Origin: Bolinopsis microptera | Lineage: Eukaryota; Ctenophora; Tentaculata; Lobata; Bolinopsidae | DNA length: 64,000 nt | Reading direction: 5' to 3' | Assembly (NCBI RefSeq): GCF_026151205.1 | Contig: NC_087082.1 | Span: 15,223,365 to 15,287,364, forward strand | Part shown: positions 22,301-33,179 of the stretch, in pieces | Layout of the letters: each line of letters starts with the position of its first letter | How positions within the stretch are numbered: position 1 is the first letter of the stretch | Program-made: the position numbers and the translations under genes | Notes under the pieces: generated by a model | Told to the model about the DNA's origin: nothing | What the model saw: only the letters and a program-made list of their open reading frames with translations | Database searches by the model: none

Positions 22301-25300
22301 TAGCGCCGGTGTAGCTGATTGATTTTTGAGAAATGATCACAGCACTTGTTGACACAATAATCACATCTAAAATCTTTTGTGTGATCCAGCGAACAAAAAC
22401 TAAATCCGGGATGGAGGTGTCTGATTGGAGGCGTGAGGTCACGTGACGGGAATCCGGCTCTCTTGTAGGTCAGCTAGATCTATCCAGTCGCTTACTGTTG
22501 ACAGGAAAATTATAAAAATCATGATCTCTTATTTTAATGCTGTTAGAGGCACTTCTCCGAGCAAATTAGCCTAAAAAGATGCCTTGTATTTCCATTAATT
22601 TGAAAGTAAGCCAGCTGCAGGTAGTAGGACCACGTTATTGAAATGCATGCAGCTGATTGGCTGCACCGAGTCACGTGGGCTGACTCCAGCGCAGCCATTG
22701 GTCAGCTTGCGTTACCTTTACGATTTGCAACGTTTCAAATAAAGCTAAGACCCCATTGTTATTATGATTGACATTAAAATAAATTGTAAATCTCAAAGGC
22801 TTTATTGTGGCTGGTAGAAAATACTTCTCTCTCTCTCTCTCTCTCTCTCTTACATCAACATTTAAATTCTCTCTCGTCATTAGGATAGAATTTGGAATAT
22901 AGCGGCACGTTTTTACCGGACCCCAATAATAAAGGACCCCAATTATCAGGTCCGGGGTCCTGAATAGTGAAGCGAGTCCGACATTAACTTGTAACAGATA
23001 AAATACTAACCGACCCAAATTACCACCCAATCCTGGGCCGGGTGATAAACGGCCCCCGAATCGTAACAATCTCCTTAATGGTGGTGTTAGGGACACATCA
23101 AGGATCACAATGCATAGATAAGTGAGACATATCCAGGCTAGTGACGTTAATATAATAACAGCTAAAATATAACAATATGTGGTTTGTGGGGTTTATCAAA
23201 CATGATAATCTGGAGATGATGGCTGGCTGTGTTAGGCTGAATGGCGTGATCATCATCTCGGTATAAGGACTTGTTTAGGAAACCACTAGAGAAGAAGCTT
23301 AAGAAACCATTAGTTGGAGGAGGAGGTCAGTAGTAACGGTGGATTGCGGCGTATAATGCCGATTATGTGCTGGCACACAGCTGACACTTAATAGTGGGGA
23401 GACACATGTAGAACCAACTCATCATCTTCTCAACTGTTCTCTCGCAAATTTGTTAGACGGATTTGATCCAGCTAGTATTATCCAGTAATAGCTCGCTAAA
23501 GTGAGTGAAATTGTTTCTGTTTACCGGCCTGTGGAGACACAGAGTCTTCTACCCTGACCAGGCAATAAGACCAGATCAACATAATTAGGAGCAATCACTG
23601 GTTATTATAATTTTAATACTATTAGAAGCATTTATACGCATTATTGTGAACCCCCGCGGCGTCAACATTCTCAAAAGTCAACATTACAATTTTCTGGGAT
23701 CAGAGCGCACGTGCAGTGAAGTTTCCTTCTCTTATGGGGTAATTTCTGGTCACGTTACACGTTTAGCTAACAGTTATTGGGCGGTTAAGAATTGGCGGGT
23801 TGTGAGTGGTCCAGCTTACCACTACTCCTTCACGCTTATCAACCCATAATAATCTTCCACCCTATTAATTATTTTATGCGCATTTTTATTTAATCGGTAT
23901 ATCTAAAGTAAGCTTACAAATTCGCTTTACAACTCCTCTTATTGGTCAGAGAGTGATCTGTGAAGGGAAAACCGTTCGGTTTATTGCTAAGCAGTCGTCA
24001 TGGTGACTGCTACAATCGACCAATCAGCTGGGAGAAATGCTGTACACTAAACCAATGCGAGGGTTGGTCTGAGGGTCACGTGACTTTTATTTAATATTCC
24101 TGACCATAGTTCCCCAGAAATTGAGGGAGATACGACCTTGAAATTTCTTATGAAAAAGGTGCAGAGGTGGTGAAACGTTGTGGTGGTGGTACTAAAGCAA
24201 GCTGACGTCATAGTCAGTTAAGGGATAAATTCCAAGTTTTAAGGATAATGTGCGCCTTTAGTCTGAATTAATTGGGGATCTGGGAATTATCTGGTTTTAA
24301 GAGATGTGATCTCTGGTGCTATGGTGTACCAAAGCACTAGATTTTGTACGATCGCAAGTATTACGCACTTAGAGGATACAAATTCAGTGATTCAAAGGAT
24401 TTTATCGTCGGCTCATTAATATTAGAGCAGTCTCAAATATTTGAACAAAAACCATCCCAATGTTTGATATCAAAATGGTGATTCGTGAATAAATTAAAAT
24501 TTCCTTTATTTTGCAACAGTTATTTGGGTGTCTGGTGCAATTCTCTGTCAGGGTTCGTATTTGATCAAAGATTTTCTTAGCACGTACGATGTTTTAAATA
24601 CGCATTAAAAAGACAATTTTACAATAATGACCCCTATTGTAAAATGATATCAAAGTTTGAAAAGTGGCATTGTATGTCAAAAATATTGAGGTTGATTGGC
24701 AAGCGAACCTCTTTGTGTTTTTCAAGTTTGAAAGAAAAGCAGCACGACCAACTTTTAGCGCTATTAAATCGAGTCCATTATTTCAACCCCAGCACACCTT
24801 CTCATTATAATATTCAAATGTCGAAGATGTTTTTCGCCCCCTTCAAAAAGAATTTGCAACACGTGAGAGTTTCCAGCAGACCTGATCACTATTATGTACC
24901 AATCTCCCAAATCTCGGCGGCGGTCTTTATACCGGCCTCTCTCCACATCCAAACCTACAAAGACGCAGACGGCAAAAACCCGGCCATGATCTATGTCAGA
25001 ACTGTCGTGTACTTGTCGGAGTTAATTTTGAAGCTTTTCAAAAAGAAGTCCGCCATAATCCTTGTCTATAACACTTGGCAGGAGAGCAAATCCAAAACCG
25101 TATTTCCAGTGATCCTACCGAGCTACGGTTCAAGCTGGTCAGACATCTGGAAGGAGACGTTGAGTAACACCTAATCAGGTGGCTTACCCGAGAATACCAC
25201 CCTGTCTGGATCAACTAACTGACACCGTATTGTGGGGTGTCACGTGGGGAGGCGGTTAATTATGCTGGATAAAGGGCATAATTTGGGACATAATTATCAA

Positions 25301-28300
25301 AACCTGGGTTGAAAAGACGGATTGGAACGACATAACACTGGCTTTTTGAACTTATACCGGCCCCCAATGAGTAATAATTCAGCAGTAATGATAATAAATT
25401 TCAAATTATCTCTGATTATAAGATAAGTCTGGAAAGTGTCTATGCTGGGTTCACGCATCACTGATTTGAGATTTCTGAGAGAAGAAGGGGGAGAAGGTGA
25501 GGGGGCAGTATTTATTTATTTACAGTGCGTACAGACATCATCCCAGGTGATTTCAAATTGTAACAAACAATCAAGCTCTCCTAGCACAGCATTTGGTTAA
25601 TCATCTTTGCCAGGGTAAATTAAATGGAACAATCTTCCAGCGAGATTCCAATTTATTTTGACGTTGATTGACCGGGGCCAGCTGCAATATCAATTTCTAA
25701 GATGAAGGGGGTTTCATTTAAACGTACTATAACGCACGACTGACCCTTCTTTATTTCAAGATAATATACCAGAACAATCCCATCAGGTGAGCTGGTGCTA
25801 GAGTACCAGGGCTGTAACTAGATGGAATTTCTTCACCAGGCCGATCTCTCCCGATTTAGACTGTATTAGATGGTAGACAGGTTACGTGCATTAACCGTTA
25901 AATCATGCTATTACTATCAATGGATTATTAATTTGTCCTCAAACGAAGTACTAAAATTCTCAGTCACTTTTACCAGAAAAATCACCCAATCGATAATTGC
26001 GAAGAAGCATCAAAAGTACTCCAAATCATTCCCCGAATCAGTGCTCAGTTTTCAATGCTCACTCCCCGAACACCATCAGATCACAACCCCTGATCCCTGA
26101 TCACCCACTAATGATGCCTTTAAACTTGTTAAAACTTGTTAGAAAAATTCCCAAGATTCTCACGTCCACCCTGTCTCCTTATAATCGTGATCAACTAATT
26201 TTAGTAGGAGATAAGTGACAGTGTCTGTTAGGTAGGCACTACTCTGCAGATTGTCTAACATCAATAAAGCTCGTTAGTCCCCCAGCTTGCCATACCCCCC
26301 AGATCTTCAGTATGTTGTCCGTGTCGTTCGTCTCCGGAAACCTCCCGTACCAACCTCCCCGCTCAGCCTCTTTATTGGGTAAAGTAGCAACCGGTTATTA
26401 CCATGAATTGGTTTATGTAATTCCGTGTTAAAATGGGTTAGAATCACCTGGCCGCTACTTTATAAGATGACGGGGTTGGTGGAGTTGGGGTCATGGTACC
26501 AGTTGAAACTGAACGAGATAGCGTAACACTGGGACCCTGGTACTTTTCATCCGACTCCCTAAATACCTGACCTTTTATAGGGGTCGTCACTTTTATAAAC
26601 ACTATATATAAAGCTGATAATTACTCACCAAATTATTGTACCAATAAATTTGATATATAAAGTGTTTGATAAAGGAGTAAGATTAAACTGGACGCGGCGC
26701 TAAGAACAGTAACAAAAGTCGGGGTGAACTAGGTAAAGCTGATCACAACACGAGGCTAGGTACTTGTGAGTTAATGTCACGTGGGGTGACTGTAACAACT
26801 TTCTATGATACGTACTCTGATATAATTCTAGACGTCGTTAGATAATCAAGCGATAATTCAAGGCCAAAACTGGAGATCAACACAGCAAGTTTTACGGGAG
26901 ATGACCGCGGAGATCTTAATGCAGGGAGAATTTAGTGGACCTTGGCTTATCAAATTAGGGTAAATTTAATAAACACTGTAGATGGTTCATTAATATCAAT
27001 TAGTCGGGAACTTGGGACAAGTTGCAAGTCTCTAAATTGGTGATAAAAGACACCCTCCTCCTCTCTCAGAAATTTTCCCATGACACTGTTTCCGCGATAT
27101 GAATTGAAATGATATCATGTTTAAGGAATCAATATAATTACCACTAATATGTGGGAATGGTTACAAGGCACTCTCAAGTCAAAACAGAGAACACGATCAG
27201 TGGATTGAATGAGTGACGTCAAATGAATTCCAACATTGTATCAATTTGAGATACCCGGCACCATATATATTAGCATATTTAGGATTTTAGAGGTTGTAAA
27301 ACGACATGGCATATGTACTCCTTTATAAGTTTATAAAAAGTATATCACAAGTAGTACTAGTAGTAACACTACTAGTAACACTAGTAGTAACACTACTAGT
27401 AACACTACTAGCACTACTACAAAGATTGTGAGTTATGTAACAGGCTCTGTGTTAGCCGATATATCATAGATGTTTCTCCAGAAAAATCTATCGGCTTACA
27501 TAGCAGATTAATGATATTTCTTTAGAGAAAAATAAGTTCTCATTTAAAAATTCAAACAAAGTAGTGAGATAACAAAGCTACTAGAGGGGGTGGGCCAGAA
27601 ATAACTTACATGGTAAGTAAGCTGCTGCTGGTGAGTCTCAGATCTACCGTGAGCCCGTAAGTTGCTGAAATCTGTTGTGGGTTTGGGACACTTGGGGAGC
27701 GGACAGATTGTACAGGATACTCCGTTGGTTCCAACCTAGCGAGGATATCGGGGGTTACAAATAGGGGGGGGGGGGTTACAAATAGGGGGGTTACAAATAG
27801 GGGGGGGGGGGGTTACAAATAGGGGGGGTTACAAATAGGGGGGTTACAAATAGGGGGGTTACAAATAGTGTTCATATATTGTTGGGGCACAGTTTATGAT
27901 GCGTGTACTGATAATTTGAGAAATATGCATTTAATTTGAACATTAATAGTAATACTGTGTTATTTCATTGTCGCATTACCTCGAATTGCCGCATGACTTT
28001 GTTGTCGAATGTGGTAAATATGTTTGGAACTGTTATCTTCTCGTCTCCCATCGACTTGCCTCGTCTTAAACCTGAGAAAAGTGAATCATAATTCTGAGAA
28101 GTTGTTGTGAGTTTTCAAATGGCTTTTATCATTAATATTGAGTAATTGTTGATTTTAGTTGATCTGAAATATTCATTGCCATATATTGTCAAGTTAATTT
28201 ATTTTTTGATCACCGCGATAACGAAGCCTTAATTGGATGTCAGTAATTTCTGACCAGTAGAATTCCGGAAATGTTGTTTCAACCAATCATATCGGATAAT

Positions 28301-29948
28301 CTTAATCACATGACTTGTGGTCGATTATTCATATCCAAAGAGTAAATTTTAGCAAATAAATCTGGCTATTAAAAGTTGGGATGGTCAGATCTAGGCGAAT
28401 CTTTTAATTGAAACCGCAAAATCATTAGAATTATTGTCAGTAAATAGATTTACCGAAAATGGGGCTTATCATTTGAGCAGCTTACGATTCACTATAGCTT
28501 CAGTGCAATGCTAAGAAATCATGATCAAACTATTTACGCAATATGCACCACCCAAATTTGTTATGTCCCAGATTAAGAATATCCCAAAATCTAATGCAAA
28601 TAAATTTAAAAGAGAGGAATCCAATTCTTTCCTCAGATCAGACGGTGGTTTGTTAACAAAGTCTGCGAAAGAGAGAAAGAAAAGAACACCTACCAGTGAC
28701 TCGCTGGTCGACCTCACTTTGTAACTGAGACATCTGCGTTTCCTCCAGCATAGCGTTTAGGACGTGGCTGGGCGTGCTTACTACTGTGTTGTACAGACTC
28801 GTTTGTAGGTTCTTGGGGTAGAGATAGAGATTAGTTGTGAAGGGGGGGGGGCGGGGGGGGGGCGGGGGGGGGGGGGGGCCGGGTATTTTAGAAATAAAGA
28901 AAAGTCTGTAGGTTCTTAAATGGGGATATCAAATAAGAAACCTCAAAATAAAACATAGGTTAAGGTCTATCAATTCATAAAAAGGAACAAAAACAACACT
29001 TCACCTTGGCGACAACAGTAAATTTCTCAAATAAACGTAAAATCCAAACAATCTCCTAACACTCACCTCTCCCAACCAGGGGTCGCCCCCCCTGCCCCCC
29101 CCCCCCTGCCCCCCTGCCCCCCCCCCCCCCCCCCTCTCCTAACACTCACCTCCTTGATATTCCCACTGGGACTGTTGGGCTCGCTGTTATCACTACCGGA
29201 TTCCTCCTTCATGTCCTTGACATTAAACTTCAGTATCTTCACGTTACCACTGCTCTGGAGCGCATCTTGCACTTCTCTGTTTGAGCTTACTGTTATCTCG
29301 TCTCCGTCATCGTCTTTGTAACTCAGTCGGACTACACCCAATACCTGGGTCAGTGGGTGAGTTATTTGAATTACATAATTTATGGAGTGGGAGTTAGTGG
29401 ATTGTCAGGGTTGTGCATCTAATTCTAAATGACAGTTTATAAAATCCAACTTAATATTTGTCAAACTTGAATATTAGCTGTGTAACCAAGTGTTTGGGAA
29501 GTGATTAGAGGGTTTGAAAATAATTCATAATTATAAAAACCTAATTTATTTACTGACACCTTGTGGTTTACTAGTTACTACTGTAATGGAAAATCAGTAG
29601 ATACTTGATAGTGTGCTTACCGAGAATTGCTCGTCGACGAATTTAATCATTTCTTCGTAGGGCGAGCTGAATTCTGTTATTTTCAACTTTCTTATCTCCT
29701 CTCGTAATACCAACTTTACAAACACACCTGTAAATTACACGAATGATTTAAAACCAATCCAGTGATCAATATTTATCAAACCATCCACATAACGATGAGC
29801 ACACCTCCGAGTTTTAGGAAATACTTGAATTATTCTAAAATACTTAAAAGGACCTTGAAGTAATCTAAAAACAGCTAAAAGTACCTGAACTGTCTGTAGA
29901 AGTAGGAGAAGCAGGGGATCGGTTCCTCAATTCTTCGGACATGGTCAT
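13321..29948 (-). CDS. PB1-domain / atypical homeodomain transcription factor, 11 coding exons
   Basis: Coding exons in transcript order: 29948-29885, 29727-29621, 29344-29150, 28811-28694, 28071-27980, 27735-27610, 16499-16354, 14562-14424, 14260-14156, 14019-13885, 13704-13321. All have AG/GT borders, and phases close exactly to 1611 nt (536 residues). Residues about 23-100 form a PB1 domain with both the basic-cluster Lys (VFVKL) and the acidic OPCA motif (YKDDDGDEITVSS). Residues 123-192 look helical. Residues 193-234 hold a Cys/His segment. Residues about 282-343 are a homeodomain with RRKRTAF and recognition helix VKVWMNNHRPR (Trp48, Asn51, Arg53 kept; Met replaces Phe49; two extra residues). 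The C-terminus is Ser/Thr-rich. Expected: nuclear, DNA-binding, with PB1-driven self-association. A 3' splice site just 5' of the ATG (exon start 29960) implies an upstream non-coding exon. I know no named animal gene with this architecture. Confidence 0.85.
14156..14562 (-). other. Homeobox-coding exons 8 and 9
   Basis: Exon 8 (14562-14424) encodes the N-terminal arm, helix 1, helix 2 and the start of helix 3; exon 9 (14260-14156) starts at the Val before Trp48 in helix 3. An intron at this point in helix 3 is common in animal homeoboxes. The WMNN core and a Trp at the end of helix 1 (SINWK) recall, from memory, plant ZF-HD homeodomains, while the helix-3 register also lines up with SATB-type homeodomains. 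Which is closer cannot be decided by eye. Confidence 0.85.
14563..16353 (-). other. Intron 7 of the homeodomain gene, nothing further seen
   Basis: 1.8 kb, AT-rich, bounded by GT (gttagt) and CAG splice signals. Short open frames do not resemble known domains, and no repeat structure stands out. Confidence 0.5.
16994..17015 (+). promoter_or_regulatory. Composite site GATTGG-N10-CACGTG (1)
   Basis: GATTGG at 16994-16999 and CACGTG at 17010-17015, spacer 10. A second GATTGG follows at 17033. Confidence 0.5.
18383..18404 (+). promoter_or_regulatory. Composite site GATTGG-N10-CACGTG (2)
   Basis: GATTGG at 18383-18388 and CACGTG at 18399-18404, spacer 10, the same spacing as site 1 but with different spacer bases. 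Confidence 0.5.
19242..19264 (-). promoter_or_regulatory. Composite site GATTGG-N11-CACGTG (3), inverted
   Basis: CACGTG at 19242-19247 and CCAATC at 19259-19264. On the minus strand this is GATTGG-N11-CACGTG. Confidence 0.5.
22423..22445 (+). promoter_or_regulatory. Composite site GATTGG-N11-CACGTG (4)
   Basis: GATTGG at 22423-22428 and GTCACGTGAC centred on 22440-22445, spacer 11. The full palindrome GTCACGTGAC matches the TFEB/MITF CLEAR consensus. Confidence 0.5.
22655..22677 (+). promoter_or_regulatory. Composite site GATTGG-N11-CACGTG (5)
   Basis: GATTGG at 22655-22660 and CACGTG at 22672-22677, spacer 11. Weaker versions lie at 20223-20246 (GACTGG, spacer 12) and 24062-24082 (GGTTGG, spacer 9). 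Confidence 0.5.
22825..22850 (+). repeat. (TC)n microsatellite
   Basis: About 13 perfect CT units inside intron 6 of the homeodomain gene. Confidence 0.95.
24644..25174 (+). CDS. Unidentified ORF inside intron 6, opposite strand
   Basis: An ATG-started 176-codon frame, the longest unexplained ORF in the intron. The predicted protein is basic with a hydrophobic patch (YVRTVVYLSELILKLF) and no signal peptide or motif I recognise. Base composition in its second half (24780-25150) is richer in GC and less biased than the flanks, which is mildly in favour of coding. The antisense frames are full of stops. It could be an intronic nested gene, a decayed element, or chance. I do not assign a function. 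Confidence 0.25.
   Translation: MISKFEKWHCMSKILRLIGKRTSLCFSSLKEKQHDQLLALLNRVHYFNPSTPSHYNIQMSKMFFAPFKKNLQHVRVSSRPDHYYVPISQISAAVFIPASLHIQTYKDADGKNPAMIYVRTVVYLSELILKLFKKKSAIILVYNTWQESKSKTVFPVILPSYGSSWSDIWKETLSNT
27353..27421 (+). repeat. ACTAGT-based palindromic tandem repeat
   Basis: Alternating AACACTACTAGT and AACACTAGTAGT units; each centres on the palindrome ACTAGT. About 70 bases in intron 6, near the exon-6 donor. Confidence 0.85.
27610..27735 (-). other. Cys/His-rich (zinc-finger-like) exon 6 of the homeodomain gene
   Basis: A 42-codon phase-0 exon encoding CTICPLPKC then FSNLRAH...ETH. The spacing C-x2-C-x17-H-x5-H, with a phenylalanine and leucine before the first His, resembles a C2H2 finger with an enlarged loop; a third Cys (CPLPKC) could also be a ligand. 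Zinc binding is inferred from spacing alone. The acceptor is preceded by a C-rich repeat array (27751-27868). Confidence 0.6.
27751..27868 (+). repeat. GGGGGGTTACAAATA minisatellite with variable G runs
   Basis: Seven or so units whose G run varies from 4 to 13. On the coding (minus) strand it is a C-rich tract ending 16 bases before the exon-6 acceptor at 27735, so it probably forms part of the pyrimidine tract. Confidence 0.9.
28842..28880 (+). repeat. Poly-G tract 31 bases upstream of the exon-4 acceptor
   Basis: G runs of 8 or more broken by single C bases, about 39 bases. On the minus strand it is poly-C between intron 3 and the exon-4 acceptor (28811). Also G-quadruplex/i-motif prone. 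Confidence 0.9.
29054..29153 (-). repeat. G tract flanked by a duplicated splice-donor segment at the exon-3 end
   Basis: On the plus strand TCTCCTAACACTCACCTC occurs at both ends of a C-run block (about 29053-29070 and 29135-29152). Each copy contains the donor AG|GTGAGTG on the minus strand. Only the upstream donor (exon end 29150) keeps the frame with exon 4. Use of the second would add a Gly-rich stretch and shift phase. Confidence 0.75.
29150..29727 (-). other. PB1-coding exons 2 and 3 of the homeodomain gene
   Basis: Exon 2 (29727-29621) encodes the first strands and helix with a conserved Lys in VFVKLVL and Arg in REEIRKLKI. Exon 3 (29344-29150) encodes RLSYKDDDGDEITVSS followed by REVQDAL and KILKFNV, the OPCA half. 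Having both surfaces makes it a type I/II PB1, the kind that can polymerise head-to-tail (known for p62 and Par/aPKC-type PB1 domains). The exons join in phase 0 at FS/VLG, inside the fold. Confidence 0.88.
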
Positions 29949-29960
29949 TTCAATGGTCAC

Positions 29961-30968
<1,008 letters not shown>

Positions 30969-31392
30969 GATATATATAAACAGGTGTCCTCTCGTCAATT
31001 AATTAATAAAATCGTAAACCCTTCAGCTAAAATGACTTATAAATGCTGATGAAGTGAGCTAGTTTAGGGATCTCCGCTCTGATAAACCCCCGCGAGTCAC
31101 ACGTTTATTCCGACATTTATAATTTGACAATCGTTAATTGAGATATATAGGTTGTTTAAGGGGGGCCGGCCCGGGTCTCAAGACCTGACAATTAAAGGGG
31201 AATGACAAGAGGGGGGGGGCAGCTGGTGCAATACAGAGTTTTGTGTCCCCTAATCCAGGGTATTATATAGTCCAGTCCAAATGAAACTGTCACAATACCA
31301 CAGGGCTCAGTACCAAAACTAGGAATAAAATGTCAGCTAAAACCGATCTGAAAACGAGGGCTGATCATTGGTATGTAGTGTTTCCAACACGT

Positions 31393-31476
31393 CAGTCAAC
31401 TCAACCAATCAAAGAGCTCAATTTGAGGTGGAGTCAGTCAACTCAACCAATCAGAGAGCTCAATTTGAGGTGGAGT
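31393..31476 (+). repeat. 42-bp tandem duplication containing CCAATCA
   Basis: Two adjacent copies (31393-31434, 31435-31476), identical except one base, each with CTCAACCAATCA and AGAGCTCAATTTGAGGTGGAG. Confidence 0.9.
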
Positions 31477-31479
31477 AAC

Positions 31480-32198
31480 CAATAACAACTCGAGGTCTGC
31501 ATGCAGTAAAACGTAGCTGTCACCTTTAACCTTATAAATTGTAGATAAATAGTTTAATTGTCATGTTTGACATTAAATGCAAATCAGGTCCCGTTTTAAA
31601 ATACGGCTCTTCTCTATGCTAAACGAGCCCATCAGCTGGTCAATAGCCAATATGATGGAAAACTTTGTGACTTTTGTTGAAATATGGTCATTATCTCTGC
31701 CTATTAAAAAACGTTACACGAAGAACAAGGCTAGTTAATATGAATTCTAAAGGCTATTTGGTAAATCGCTAATGCCCCAAAGATGAAAAGACAAAAACCT
31801 TTTCGACAAACATAATCAGAACTTAAACCTATTACTATTAGATTAGTATTTTAATGAGTTTGGAGTCGTGAAAGCCTAATCACATGTCTGCCTTTACGTC
31901 GGCACGTGTGTTTAAATGAAATTGGCTAATGTATCTAAACAAAGTAACATAAATCTGGCCCTTTGATTTATTTTAACGCCTTTTATGAAGAGTCATGAGT
32001 CATGCATCATGACAGAACTAATTACCTAACTTTGACGTTTTGTCCCACTACGTATAGAGGGATTTGAGATTAAAAACGAACATATAAAGTAAAGTAAATA
32101 TAAACTTTTTACGCCATACTGCGATTCCAAAAATGTTACTTGATTTCCAAGAGCAGTTTTATTTCAAAATTCGAATAAACTTTACATCAATGTATTAC
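31480..32198. other. Spacer, no gene seen
   Basis: AT-rich sequence with no convincing ORF, exon or repeat before the poly-G run. Confidence 0.4.
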
Positions 32199-32224
32199 GG
32201 GGGGGGGGGGGGGGGGGGGGGGGG
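32199..32224 (+). repeat. Poly-G run of about 26
   Basis: Uninterrupted G homopolymer about 50 bases before the AT satellite. Its length in an assembly is unreliable. Confidence 0.95.
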
Positions 32225-32274
32225 ATGACCACATTAAAGTACATTACAATGTAGGTTTTTTTCCTATTTTGCAC

Positions 32275-33175
32275 CGGGGATAAACTTTAATATACTTAAA
32301 TATACTTTAATATATTTTAATATACTTTAATACACTTTAATATACTTTAATATACTTTAATATACTTTAATATATTTTGATATACTTTAATATACTTTAA
32401 TATACTTTAATATACTTTAATATACTTTAATAATTTAATCTTTATTAAAATATTTGTTTTATTAAATATATTTTAATATACTTTAATATACTTTAATATA
32501 CTTTAATATACTTTAATATACTTTAATATACTTTAATATACTTTAATATACTGTAATATGCTTTAATATACTTTAATATACTTTAATATATGTTGATATA
32601 CTTTAATATACTTCAATATACTTTAATATATGTACTTTACTATACTTTAATATACTTTCATATACTTAAATATACTTCAATATACTTTAATATACTTTAA
32701 TATAATATAATACCGGGGATAAACTTTAATATACTTAAATATACTTTAATATATTTTAATATACTTTAATACACTTTAATATACTTTAATATACTTTAAT
32801 ATACTTTAATATATTTTGATATACTTTAATATACTTTAATATACTTTAATATACTTTAATATACTTTAATATACTTTAATATACTCTAATAATTTAATCT
32901 TTATTAAAATATTTGTTTTATTAAATATATTTTAATATACTTTAATATACTTTAATATACTTTAATATACTTTAATATACTTTAATATACTTTAATATAC
33001 TTTAATATACTGTAATATGCTTTAATATACTTTAATATACTTTAATATATGTTGATATACTTTAATATACTTCAATATACTTTAATATATGTACTTTACT
33101 ATACTTTAATATACTTTCATATACTTAAATATACTTCAATATACTTTAATATACTTTAATATAATATAATATACA
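32275..33175 (+). repeat. AT satellite with two-level structure (10-bp unit, ~440-bp block x2)
   Basis: The basic unit is TTTAATATAC. A block beginning GGGGATAAACTTTAATATAC at about 32276 recurs at about 32715 with the same irregular units in the same order, including an internal non-repeat island (AATAATTTAATCTTTATTAAAA) and the variant TGTACTTTACTATAC. The second block is slightly longer by extra 10-bp units. This is a recent duplication of an already diverged array. Confidence 0.9.
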
Positions 33176-33179
33176 ACAA

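Larger units (their letters stand above)
16500..27609 (-). promoter_or_regulatory. 11.1-kb intron 6 with a candidate cis-regulatory cluster
   Basis: CACGTG occurs at about 15 places between 17.0 and 26.8 kb, against roughly one per 8 kb expected at this base composition and a much lower density in most of the window. GATTGG/CCAATC boxes are also frequent. In at least five places the two occur together at 10-11 bp spacing (listed separately), with unrelated spacer sequence, so they are not copies of one repeat. From established knowledge, CACGTG is bound by bHLH-ZIP factors (USF, MITF/TFE, Myc/Max) and CCAAT by NF-Y. The intron separates the Cys/His exon from the homeobox half and has no long transposon ORF. 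Regulation of the host gene is inference. Confidence 0.55.

Noticed and set aside
22671-23108. 145-codon minus-strand ORF
   Set aside because: Runs through a (TC)n tract, and its composition (Gly/Pro/Leu-rich, then RERERE) is not protein-like; no splice context.
29063-29341. Gly-rich C-terminal extension of the PB1 exon
   Set aside because: Read-through past a strong donor into a G tract; the donor at 29150 gives phase 0 to exon 4.
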